A DNA stretch of 5,982 nt. Source: Actinomycetota bacterium. Lineage in GTDB: Bacteria; Actinomycetota; Thermoleophilia; Solirubrobacterales; Solirubrobacteraceae. Below are positions 1 to 5,982 of the stretch, piece after piece. The translations under genes and the position numbers were made by a program. The notes under the pieces are model-generated. The model made no database searches, was not told the origin of the DNA, and was given only the letters and a program-made list of their open reading frames with translations. The stretch covers positions 1 through 5,982 of the forward strand of contig VAYD01000271.1 of NCBI GenBank assembly GCA_005883905.1, given 5' to 3'. How positions within the stretch are numbered: position 1 is the first letter of the stretch; each line of letters begins with the position of its first letter.

Positions 1-1237
1 CGCCGCCGCTGCCGCGGCGGATCGCGTAGCGCGTGACGCGCAGCGGGAACTCGAGCTCGAGCGCCTCGACCGGCGTGTTGAGCGTGTTCGACATCGCGAC
101 ATGCACGCCGCTCGGCCCGTCGGCGTCCGCGCACGCGCCCTGCCCGCCGCCGAGCGTCTCGTAGTAGGTGAAGCGGTCGTTGCCGAGCGTGAGGTTGTTC
201 ATCGTTCCCTGGCCGAGCGCCCATCCGAACGCGCGCAGGACGAGATCCGCGACGCGCGAGCTCGTCTCGACGTTGCCGGCGACGACGGCGGCCGGCGGGC
301 GCGCGTCGAGGAGCGTGCCCGGCTCGGTGACGACCTTGACGGGACGGTGCGCGCCGGCGCTGGCGGGGATGTCGGGGTCGGTGAGGACGCGCACGGCGAA
401 CAGGCATGCGCTGCGCGTCACGGCCAGCGGGCAGTTCAGGTTGCCGCGGTCCTGTTCGGCGCTGCCGGTGAAGTCGAGCGTCAGCTCGTCGCCCGCGATC
501 GTCGCGCGCAGGCGCAGCTCGAGGTCGCCGTCGGTCGCCTCGAGCACGTCGCTCGCCTTGACCGCCCCGTCGGGCATCGCGGCCAGGCAGGCGCGGGTGC
601 GCCGCTCGGCGTAGTCGAGAACCTCGGCGGTCGCGGCGCGCAGCGTCTGCGCACCGATCCGGTCCGCGAGCTCGCGCAGGCGCAGCACGCCGGTGCGGTT
701 GGCGGCGAGCTGCGCGCGCAGGTCGGCGCGGCGCTCGTCGGGGGTGCGCATCAGCGCCGACAGCTCCGCGACTGCCGCGTCATCGAGCACGCGCGGCGCG
801 ATCACGACGCCCTCCTGCTCGAGCGTCGTCGAATCGGCCGGCATCGAGCCCGGGATGACACCGCCGACGTCGGCGTGGTGGGCGCGCGAGGCCGCGAACC
901 CGATCAGCTCGCCTCCGTCGCGGAAGGCGGGCGTGATGACCGTGATGTCCGGCAGGTGGGTGCCGCCGCGGTACGGGTCGTTCAGCACCCAGGAGACGCC
1001 CTCGCGATGCTGCTCGCCGACAACCGCCGCGACGGCCGCGGGCATCGCGCCGAGGTGCACCGGGATGTGCTCGGCCTGCATCACCATCTCGCCGGCCGGG
1101 TCGAACAGCGCGGTCGAGCAGTCGCGGCGCTCCTTGATGTTCGCCGAGTGGGCGCTGCGCACCAGCGCGGCGCCCATCTCGTCGCACGCTGCCTTGAGCG
1201 CGCCGGTGACGACCTGGAGCTCGACCGGGTCAAGCAC
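1..1237 (-). CDS. hyuB: Hydantoinase B / 5-oxoprolinase beta-subunit family protein (3' end outside the window)
   Basis: This is the second subunit of a HyuA/HyuB-type enzyme (N-methylhydantoinase, 5-oxoprolinase, acetone carboxylase superfamily), expected to act in the cytoplasm with HyuA on a cyclic amide or related substrate. The reading frame gives 412 continuous codons with no interruption. Family signatures in order: DPVELQVVTGAL (residues 3-14), AHSANIKERRDCSTALFD (29-46), LNDPYRGGTHLPD (85-97), SRAHHADVGG (117-126), LDFTGSAEQDRGNLNCP (254-270), GNVETSSRVAD (321-331), QGTMNNLTLG (343-352), YYETLGGGQGA (358-368), and RRGSGG just at the window edge. Related proteins usually run beyond 500 residues, so about 100-150 C-terminal residues lie outside. 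The GTG start at 1237 is the only upstream option, because an in-frame TGA sits two codons earlier (1241-1243). It overlaps the end of hyuA by 8 bases, which suggests translational coupling. The family call is secure; the substrate is unknown. Confidence 0.93.
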   Translation of the reverse strand, partial: MLDPVELQVVTGALKAACDEMGAALVRSAHSANIKERRDCSTALFDPAGEMVMQAEHIPVHLGAMPAAVAAVVGEQHREGVSWVLNDPYRGGTHLPDITVITPAFRDGGELIGFAASRAHHADVGGVIPGSMPADSTTLEQEGVVIAPRVLDDAAVAELSALMRTPDERRADLRAQLAANRTGVLRLRELADRIGAQTLRAATAEVLDYAERRTRACLAAMPDGAVKASDVLEATDGDLELRLRATIAGDELTLDFTGSAEQDRGNLNCPLAVTRSACLFAVRVLTDPDIPASAGAHRPVKVVTEPGTLLDARPPAAVVAGNVETSSRVADLVLRAFGWALGQGTMNNLTLGNDRFTYYETLGGGQGACADADGPSGVHVAMSNTLNTPVEALELEFPLRVTRYAIRRGSGG

Positions 1238-3044
1238 GGCTCACGACGACCCCGTGCTCGGTCTGCTCCCGCTGCCAGCCCTCCGGCACGAACAGCGAGA
1301 GCTCCGCGTGATCGGCGCGCAACTCGACGCGCGGGCCGGGATCGACGCCAGTGACCCGCAGCGTCACGAGCTCGATGCCGGAGTCGTCGTCGCGGTAGCC
1401 ATAGCGCTCCTCGTGCAGGTCGGCGAACGCGGCGCGCAGCTCGTCCGCGGACCGCAGGTCGCGCACGGTGAGCTCGTGCGCCTGCCCGCGGTAGCGCATG
1501 TCGCACGCGACCTCCAGGCGCTCTCCCGCGGGCCGCAGCTGCTCGATCGCGTCCGCGAGCGCGTCGTCGGTCAGCTCTTCGCCGCGCAGCATCAGCGTCC
1601 GCTGCACCTGCGTGCGGCGGTCCGCCGCGGCGAGCCCGAGCGCGCTCAGCACCCCGCTCGCGGGCGGGATCAGGATTCGCCTGATGCCGAGCTCGTCGGC
1701 CATCTCGGCGGCATGCAGCGGCCCGGCGCCGCCGAATGCCAGCAGGGTGAACGCGCGCGGGTCCAGCCCGCGCTCGACGGTCATGACGCGCAGCGCGCGG
1801 ACCATCTCGGCGTTGGCGACGCGCACGATGCCGAGTGCGCACTCCTCGACGCTCAGCCCGAGCTCGTCCGCGAGCGGCTCGATCGCGCCGCGCGCCGCGC
1901 CCACGTCGAGCTCGACGCCGCTGAGTGGCTTGGCCGCGTCGAGCCGCCCGAGCACGAGGTTCGCGTCGGTCACCGTCGGCTCCGCGCCGCCGCGCCCGTA
2001 GCACGCCGGGCCCGGCTCGGCGCCCGCCGAGCGCGGTCCCACGGCGCCGCCCGGGTCGCGCCAGCCGATCGAGCCGCCGCCGGCGCCGACCGTGTGGATG
2101 TCGACCATCGGCAGCGCGAGCGGCCGCCCGCCGACCTCGCGGCCCGCCGCCTCGCGCACCGCGCCGTCCTCGACCACCGACACGTCGCAGGAGGTCCCGC
2201 CCATGTCGAAGCACAGGAGCCTGCGCTCGCCCGCAGCGGCCGACACGAGCGCAGCCGCCGCGGCGCCGCCCGCCGGCCCGCTCAGCACGGCGAGCGCCGC
2301 GTGGTCCGCCGCCCGCTCGAAGGGCGCCAGCCCGCCGCTGGACTGCATGATCCGCGGCTCGGGCAGGCCCTCGTCCGCGGCGCGTGCGGCGAGCGCGCGC
2401 AGGTACGCGCCGACCAGCGGCGAGAGCGCCGCGTCGACCTCGGTCGTCGCCGCGCGCTCGAATTCGCGAAACGTGCCGACGACCTCGTGGGAGAGCGAGA
2501 CGTGCACGCCATCTGGCAACCGCGCCCGCAGCGCCTCGCCGACGGCGATCTCGTGCGACGGGTCGCGGTAGGCGTGCAGCAGGCAGACGGCGACCGACTC
2601 CGCGCCGCTCGCCGCGACGGCGTCCGCCAGCTCGTCGGCGCCCTCCAGCGCGCGCAGGACCCCGCCGGGTCCCATGCGCTCGCGCGCGCCGAAGCGCCGC
2701 TCAGGCGGGGCGAAGGGCGCCGGCCACGTGGCGCAGAGCCGGTACAGGTCGCGCCGGGCCTGGCGGCCGAGCTCGACGATGTCGGTGAATCCGTCGGTCG
2801 CGACGAAGGCTGTGCGCGCGCCGCGTCCCTCGAGCAGCGCGTTGGTCGCGACGGTCATCCCGTGCGCGAGCAGCTCGACGTCGGCAGGGCGCGCGCCCGC
2901 GCGCGCCAAGACGGCGGCGATCGCCGCCATGACGCCCTGCGACTGGTCGGCCGGCGTCGTCGGCGCCTTGGCGGTGTGCAGCTCCGCGCCGCTGACGAGG
3001 ACGGCGTCCGTGAAGGTGCCGCCGACGTCGACCCCGAGGAGCAT
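1230..3044 (-). CDS. hyuA: Hydantoinase A / 5-oxoprolinase alpha-subunit family protein
   Basis: A 604-residue HyuA-type subunit, the ATP-binding partner of HyuB. In this superfamily the ASKHA (actin/hexokinase-like) fold phosphorylates or activates the substrate. The protein opens directly with the phosphate-binding signature GVDVGGTFTDAV (4-15). It continues with HGMTVATNALLEGRGA (61-76), DGFTDIVELGRQ (84-95), QSSGGLAPFERA (234-245), SGPAGGAAAA (255-264), the second phosphate loop FDMGGTSCDVSVV (279-291), TVGAGGGSIGW (318-328), LAFGGAGPLHAAEMADELGI (435-454) and IPPASGVLSALGLA (459-472). The C-terminal domain is recognisable (MRYRGQAHELTVR, 516-528; ERYGY, 546-550; FVPEGW, 585-590). However, it is shorter than I expect for the family, which usually totals about 650-700 residues. 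The ATG at 3044 is placed by the N-terminal motif. No good Shine-Dalgarno precedes it, but a TACCGT box lies 6 bases upstream. Substrate (hydantoin, 5-oxoproline, ketone or other) unresolved. Confidence 0.93.
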   Translation of the reverse strand: MLLGVDVGGTFTDAVLVSGAELHTAKAPTTPADQSQGVMAAIAAVLARAGARPADVELLAHGMTVATNALLEGRGARTAFVATDGFTDIVELGRQARRDLYRLCATWPAPFAPPERRFGARERMGPGGVLRALEGADELADAVAASGAESVAVCLLHAYRDPSHEIAVGEALRARLPDGVHVSLSHEVVGTFREFERAATTEVDAALSPLVGAYLRALAARAADEGLPEPRIMQSSGGLAPFERAADHAALAVLSGPAGGAAAAALVSAAAGERRLLCFDMGGTSCDVSVVEDGAVREAAGREVGGRPLALPMVDIHTVGAGGGSIGWRDPGGAVGPRSAGAEPGPACYGRGGAEPTVTDANLVLGRLDAAKPLSGVELDVGAARGAIEPLADELGLSVEECALGIVRVANAEMVRALRVMTVERGLDPRAFTLLAFGGAGPLHAAEMADELGIRRILIPPASGVLSALGLAAADRRTQVQRTLMLRGEELTDDALADAIEQLRPAGERLEVACDMRYRGQAHELTVRDLRSADELRAAFADLHEERYGYRDDDSGIELVTLRVTGVDPGPRVELRADHAELSLFVPEGWQREQTEHGVVVSRA

Positions 3045-3056
3045 GCCCGGACGGTA
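3045..3056 (-). promoter_or_regulatory. Possible leaderless promoter -10 box before hyuA
   Basis: On the minus strand a TACCGT hexamer (3056 down to 3051) lies 6 bases before the hyuA ATG, which itself lacks a nearby Shine-Dalgarno. A TANNNT box 6-7 bases from an ATG is the usual arrangement for leaderless mRNAs in actinobacteria (established knowledge). No convincing -35 was seen, and a hexamer this degenerate occurs often by chance, so this is a hypothesis. If real, hyuAB could be transcribed separately from the upstream small gene, whose stop is only 39 bases away. Confidence 0.3.
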
Positions 3057-3083
3057 TCCAGGCGTGCTCCCCGCAGCCTCGTC

Positions 3084-3515
3084 CTAGGCGGCCACCTCGA
3101 GCTCCATCTCCTCGGTCTCCGCGAGGTGCTGGTGGCTCGGACAGTAGCCGTTGTGGTGGAGCGGGACGCGCTGACAAGGCGTTCCCCTGCGCGTGGTCGC
3201 GCGGCACTGCAGCGGCTGGCCGTTGGCGTCCAGTCCGGCCGCCGGCAGGCGCTGAAGATACTCGTCCGCGGCGTTGACGTAGCGCTGGACCACCGCCCAG
3301 ACGCGCGACTGCGCGCGCATCGGGAAGCAGGTCCGGATGTCGTTGAACAGCGTGCGGCTCGGCCGCGCGAAGTAATGGCGATCTGCGACGAGGCGCTCGA
3401 CCGTCGCCTCGCACGAACGCAGTACGTGCTCGTGGGCACACATGCCCCGGACGGAGACGGTTCCGTCGATGTCCCTCGCGAGCTCTCGGTAGATGGCCCG
3501 GCTGAACTGGTACAT
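3084..3515 (-). CDS. Conserved hypothetical protein with C-terminal Cys/His (likely zinc-binding) motif
   Basis: A 143-residue protein of unknown function. The N-terminal two-thirds looks helical and charged (MYQFSRAIYRELA, 1-13; CEATVERLVADRHYFARP, 35-52; TLFNDIRTCFPM, 55-66). The C-terminus carries C104-x9-C114-x10-C125-x2-H128, reading CRATTRRGTPCQRVPL, then NGYCPSHQHLAETEE. Such spacing fits one zinc site and resembles the C..T..G.PC...C..H pattern of several small zinc-binding proteins. There is no signal peptide or membrane segment. I chose the ATG at 3515 because similar proteins, as I recall them from Thermoleophilia, begin MYQFSR. The frame is open up to a TTG at 3626, but that extension is Ser/Thr/Arg-rich, looks non-coding and would run through the inverted repeat at 3556-3582. 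An AAGGAG lies 13 bases upstream of the ATG (3534-3529), rather far for a ribosome site. The gene sits between nadB and hyuA, same strand. A DNA- or RNA-binding role is only a guess from the zinc motif. Confidence 0.8.
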   Translation of the reverse strand: MYQFSRAIYRELARDIDGTVSVRGMCAHEHVLRSCEATVERLVADRHYFARPSRTLFNDIRTCFPMRAQSRVWAVVQRYVNAADEYLQRLPAAGLDANGQPLQCRATTRRGTPCQRVPLHHNGYCPSHQHLAETEEMELEVAA

Positions 3516-3638
3516 GAAGCTTGAGCTGCTCCTTGTCGTCCTGGTAGCTCCCCCGGGTGACGTCGCTGACACTGACGTCACCGTGTGAAGGCAGGAACGT
3601 CGCGATTGTTGAGTTCGCGTTAACAACGGCGCGATTGC
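3516..3638. other. Repeat-bearing intergenic gap between nadB and the Cys/His protein gene
   Basis: This 123-base gap is the only sizeable non-coding stretch. Its nadB-proximal part (about 3583-3638) is visibly more A+T-rich than the surrounding genes. It contains a perfect 9-base inverted repeat, a weaker inverted repeat (TTGTTGA at 3606-3612 with TTAACAA at 3620-3626, 6 of 7 pairs), and a direct repeat CGCGATTG (3601-3608 and 3630-3637, 29 bases apart). It most likely holds the promoter and control region of the small gene, and possibly the 3' end of the nadB transcript. I could not place a convincing -35/-10 pair. Confidence 0.6.
3556..3582. repeat. Perfect 9-bp inverted repeat, possible operator or hairpin
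   Basis: GGTGACGTC (3556-3564) and GACGTCACC (3574-3582) are exact reverse complements separated by 9 bases. Pairing stops at the next outer bases (G opposite G). The arm centres are 18 bases apart, close to two helical turns, which suits a dimeric repressor. TGAC also recurs at 3567 and 3573. It lies 41 bases upstream of the Cys/His gene start. As RNA it could fold into a stem-loop after nadB, but no T-run follows on either strand, so a standard intrinsic terminator is unlikely. No known regulator is assigned. Confidence 0.6.
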
Positions 3639-5093
3639 TCAAACCCATGGCTCAAAAACCGGTGCATTATGCCCACGCACCACGGCGTGGTTGCCATCCA
3701 ACGCGGGATCGGTCTCCGGGAAGTCCGAGCGCTGGTGCCCGCCGCGCGACTCGGTGCGCAGCAGCGCGCAGGCGGCGACGATGCGCGCGAGCGGGTGCGG
3801 ATCGTCGAGCAGCGTCTCGAGCCCGCCGGCGTCGCGGACCAGGCCGGCATCGCGCCAGAGGTGCTCGCGCGTCTCGCGCGAGGGCATCGGGATCGGCTGC
3901 GGCTCGGGAGCGTCGCCGCCGTCGGCGACTGCCGGCTCGGCGAGCGCCGCGAGCGCCGCGCGCTGGCCGAACACGAAGCACTCTGTCAGCGAGTTGGACG
4001 CGAGCCGGTTCGCGCCGTGCAGCCCGGTGCAGGCCGCCTCGCCGACGGCGTAGAGGCCGGGCAGCGTCGTCGCGCCGTCGAGATCGGTGACGACGCCGCC
4101 CATCACGTAGTGCGCGGCCGGGGACACCGGGACGAGCTCGCGCGTCGGGTCCAGTCCCGACTCCTGCAGCGCCGACACGACATTGGGGAAGTGCCCCGGG
4201 TCGATCGCGCGCATGTCGAGCCACATGTGCGCCTTGCCGGTCGCGCGCATCTTCGCCTCGATCGCGCGGGCGACCTCGTCGCGCGGCGCGAGCTCCTCGA
4301 CGAAGCGCTCGCCCTCGGGATCGAGGATCGTCGCGCCCTCGCCGCGGATCGCCTCGGTGACGAGGAAGCCCTCGCGGCCCCGGACGCCGGTCACGGCAGT
4401 GGGGTGGAACTGGATCAGCTCCAGATCGGCGATCGCGGCGCCGGCCGCCTGTGCCAGCAGGGCGCCGATCCCGACCGAGCCCGGCGGGTTCGTCGTGCGC
4501 GACCACAGGGCGGCGGCGCCGCCGGTCGCCAGCACGACGCCGCGCGCGGCGATCGCGCGCCCGTCCTCGCAGACGAGCCCGACGCAGCGCTCGTCGCGCA
4601 GCCAGATCGTGGCGGCCCGCGCCTGCTCGAGCACGTGGATGCGCGGATCCTCGGCGACGAGCGCGGAGAGGTGCCTGACCACACGACGGCCGGTCGCGCT
4701 GCCGCCGGCGTGCACGACGCGGCGCTTGGAGTGGCCGCCCTCGAGCCCGAGCGCGAGCCCCCCGTCCGGGTCGAGGTCGAAGCGCACGCCGAGGCGCTCG
4801 AGCTCGGCGACGATCCGCGGCGCCTCGCGGCAGAGCACCGCGGCCGCGCTCGGTCGCACGAGCCCTCGGCCCGCGACCTCGGTGTCGTGGCGGTGCAGGT
4901 CGGGTGAGTCGTCGGGCGCGAGCGCCGCGGCGATCCCGCCCTGCGCCCAGTAGCTCGCCGTCCGCGCCAGCGGCGTCGCGCTGACGAGCACGACGTTCGC
5001 GCCCTCGGCCGACGCGCTCAGCGCCGCGTACAGGCCGGCGCCGCCGGCCCCGACGACCGCCAGGTCCGTCTGCAGCAGGGGCGCCTCGCTCAT
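3639..5093 (-). CDS. nadB: L-aspartate oxidase
   Basis: An FAD enzyme that oxidises L-aspartate to iminoaspartate, the first step of de novo NAD synthesis; quinolinate synthase NadA normally uses the product. It is 484 residues, somewhat shorter than the 540 of E. coli NadB. Visible features: dinucleotide-binding VVGAGGAGLYAAL (13-25), SYWAQGGIAAAL (47-58), DSPDLHRHDT..AGRGL (62-78), HSKRRVVHAGGSATGRR (121-137), VLATGGAA (187-194), IQFHPTAV (227-234), VTEAIRGEGA (245-254), APRDEVARAI (269-278), AAHYVMGGV (326-334), GLHGANRLASNSL (357-369), and the late TESRGGHQRSDFPETD (447-462). H230, T246-E247, R271, H328 and R363 match the known active-site positions. These motifs favour NadB over fumarate reductase or succinate dehydrogenase flavoproteins. 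The ATG at 5093 gives MSEAPLLQTDLAVVGAG, a normal start; an in-frame GTG at 5198 would run into the divergent gene. No clear Shine-Dalgarno. nadA and nadC are not adjacent. Confidence 0.95.
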   Translation of the reverse strand: MSEAPLLQTDLAVVGAGGAGLYAALSASAEGANVVLVSATPLARTASYWAQGGIAAALAPDDSPDLHRHDTEVAGRGLVRPSAAAVLCREAPRIVAELERLGVRFDLDPDGGLALGLEGGHSKRRVVHAGGSATGRRVVRHLSALVAEDPRIHVLEQARAATIWLRDERCVGLVCEDGRAIAARGVVLATGGAAALWSRTTNPPGSVGIGALLAQAAGAAIADLELIQFHPTAVTGVRGREGFLVTEAIRGEGATILDPEGERFVEELAPRDEVARAIEAKMRATGKAHMWLDMRAIDPGHFPNVVSALQESGLDPTRELVPVSPAAHYVMGGVVTDLDGATTLPGLYAVGEAACTGLHGANRLASNSLTECFVFGQRAALAALAEPAVADGGDAPEPQPIPMPSRETREHLWRDAGLVRDAGGLETLLDDPHPLARIVAACALLRTESRGGHQRSDFPETDPALDGNHAVVRGHNAPVFEPWV

Positions 5094-5115
5094 GGGCGGG
5101 GTACGGTACTCCGCG
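5094..5115. promoter_or_regulatory. 22-bp divergent start region with overlapping -10-like boxes
   Basis: Only 22 bases separate the nadB ATG (5093, minus) from the deacetylase-like ATG (5116, plus). The near-palindrome TACGGTA (5102-5108) gives TACGGT on the plus strand, 8 bases before the plus ATG, and TACCGT on the minus strand, 9 bases before the nadB ATG. Both fit TANNNT -10 boxes for leaderless or nearly leaderless transcripts, and neither gene has a well-placed Shine-Dalgarno. No good -35 was seen for either direction. The short gap is directly seen; its promoter function is inferred. Confidence 0.4.
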
Positions 5116-5982
5116 ATGGCTCGCCCGCTCGTGCTGCGCCACCCGTCGTCGCTGCGCCACGACACCGGCGCCCATCCCGAGCGCGCCGCGCGGATCACCG
5201 CGATCGAGCAGGAGCTCTCGGCGCGCGACTGGCTCGGGTGGGAGGTGCGCGAGTCCGGCGCCGTCGATCGCTCGCTCGTCGAGGCCGTCCATCCGCCGGG
5301 CTACGTCGACGCGATCGAGCAGTTCTGCGCCGCCGGCGGCGGCAATCTCGACCTGGACACGGTCGCGAGCACCGACTCGTTCGACGCTGCGATGCACTCG
5401 GCCGGCGGCGCGGCCGGGATCGTCGATGCCGTGCTTGAAGCGCGCGCGCCAGCGGCGGCGTCGCTGCACCGGCCGCCCGGCCACCACGCGCTTCTGCCTC
5501 TTCAACAACATCGCGGTCGCCACGCAGCACGCACTCGACGCGCATGGTGCCGAGCGGGTGGCCATCTTCGACTGGGACGTCCATCACGGCAACGGCACCA
5601 ACGACATCTTCCACGCCAGCGACCGGGTGCTGTTCGTCTCGATCCACCAGTGGCCGCTGTATCCGGGCACCGGGTCCGCGTCCGACGAAGGCTCGGGGCC
5701 GGGCGAGGGCTACACCGTGAACCTGCCGGTCCCGGGCGGCTCGGACGACGCGCTGTGGTGCTCGCTGGTCGAGCACGTGGTCGGGCCGCTGGCGGGCGCG
5801 TTCGCGCCGGAGCTGGTGCTCGTCAGCGCCGGGTTCGACGCGCACGCCGACGACCCGCTCGCGGGCTGCGAGGTCACCGACGACGGCTATGCGGCGATGG
5901 CCGGCTCGGTGCGCCGCCTCGCCGAGTCGCTCGGCGTGCCGGTCGGCGCGGTGCTCGAGGGCGGCTACGACCTGGGGTCGCT
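5116..5982 (+). pseudogene. Histone deacetylase-like (class II / AcuC / acetylpolyamine hydrolase family) gene, frame-disrupted, 3' end outside the window
   Basis: The fold family removes acetyl groups from lysines or polyamines using one zinc ion. Codons 1-125 from the ATG at 5116 give HPSSLRHDTGAHPERAARI (9-27), VHPPGYVDAI (58-67) and the catalytic RPPGHHA (119-125, ending at 5490). The family then continues in a different frame from 5492: FCLFNNIAVATQHAL, DWDVHHGNGTNDIF (zinc ligands Asp and His of DVH), SIHQWPLYPGTGSASDEG, NLPVPGGSDDALW, SAGFDAHADDPLAG (third zinc Asp) and LEGGYDLGS with the likely catalytic Tyr. That second part has 163 residues up to the window edge. Relatives have roughly six residues plus Gly between HHA and FCLF, so about 20 bases seem missing and the frame shifts. 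The first frame stays open to the window end but encodes an Arg-rich non-homologous tail. A real mutation or a sequence/assembly error are both possible. It diverges from nadB. Confidence 0.85.

Noticed and set aside
101..1354. A 417-codon open frame on the plus strand
   Set aside because: It is antisense to hyuB and reads as low-complexity Arg/Ala/Gly/Val; a codon-bias shadow.
693..3524. A 943-codon open frame on the plus strand
   Set aside because: It lies antisense to hyuB, hyuA and the Cys/His gene, all of which have clear family motifs. Its translation is Arg/Ala/Val-rich with no recognisable domain; long antisense frames are expected at this G+C content.
3556..3582. Intrinsic terminator for nadB
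   Set aside because: The stem is good but no T-run follows on either strand; kept only as an inverted repeat.
3516..3626. N-terminal extension of the Cys/His protein from a TTG at 3626
   Set aside because: The extra 37 residues are Ser/Thr/Arg-rich and look non-coding, would cover the inverted repeat, and would replace a good internal ATG beginning MYQFSR.
3669..4907. A 412-codon open frame on the plus strand
   Set aside because: It is antisense to nadB, with no motif and a biased composition.
5094..5198. Longer nadB starting at a GTG at 5198
   Set aside because: The extension lies antisense to the conserved N-terminus of the deacetylase-like gene and has no NadB-like residues; the ATG at 5093 gives the normal short lead to the FAD motif.
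3667..5565. A 632-codon open frame on the minus strand
   Set aside because: It is an alternative frame over nadB and antisense to the deacetylase-like gene. Most of it is Arg-rich and it contradicts two well-supported genes.
1..5982. CRISPR array, tRNA or rRNA, transposase or phage genes
   Set aside because: No regularly spaced repeats, no RNA-gene-like segments and no mobile-element protein motifs were seen on either strand.

Overview
The window is very G+C-rich, about 70% or more by eye, with strong third-position G/C bias. It is densely packed with metabolic genes. The gene content, the near absence of Shine-Dalgarno sites at several starts, and a small Cys/His protein that I associate from memory with Thermoleophilia all suggest a high-GC actinobacterium, possibly of the Solirubrobacterales. 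That placement is inference; nothing here is a taxonomic marker.

Layout, left to right. Bases 1-3515 hold three minus-strand genes. hyuB (hydantoinase B / 5-oxoprolinase beta-like) has its 3' end cut off by the window. hyuA (hydantoinase A / oxoprolinase alpha-like, ASKHA-fold ATPase) overlaps it by 8 bases. Upstream of hyuA lies a 143-residue protein with a C-terminal Cys/His cluster. A 123-base gap (3516-3638) carries a perfect 9+9 base inverted repeat and some weaker repeats. Next comes nadB (L-aspartate oxidase), also on the minus strand (3639-5093). Only 22 bases separate its start from a divergent plus-strand gene (5116 to the window end) for a histone deacetylase-like Zn amidohydrolase. 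That gene is broken by a frame change at the end of its RPPGHHA motif.

How the genes fit together: hyuA and hyuB almost certainly encode the two subunits of one ATP-dependent amidohydrolase or carboxylase whose substrate cannot be read from the sequence. nadB makes iminoaspartate, the first step of de novo NAD synthesis, but no nadA or nadC is beside it in the window. The Cys/His protein has no assignable function and no evident link to either pathway. All four minus-strand genes point the same way, but the repeat-bearing gap, and a possible leaderless promoter directly before hyuA, suggest more than one transcription unit.

I see no RNA genes, CRISPR array, insertion sequence, phage gene or clear intrinsic terminator. 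The most notable points are the lesion in the deacetylase-like gene, the repeat-rich gap, the very compact nadB/deacetylase divergent start region, and an unusually short HyuA C-terminus. I do not see convincing evidence of a wholly new multi-gene system.
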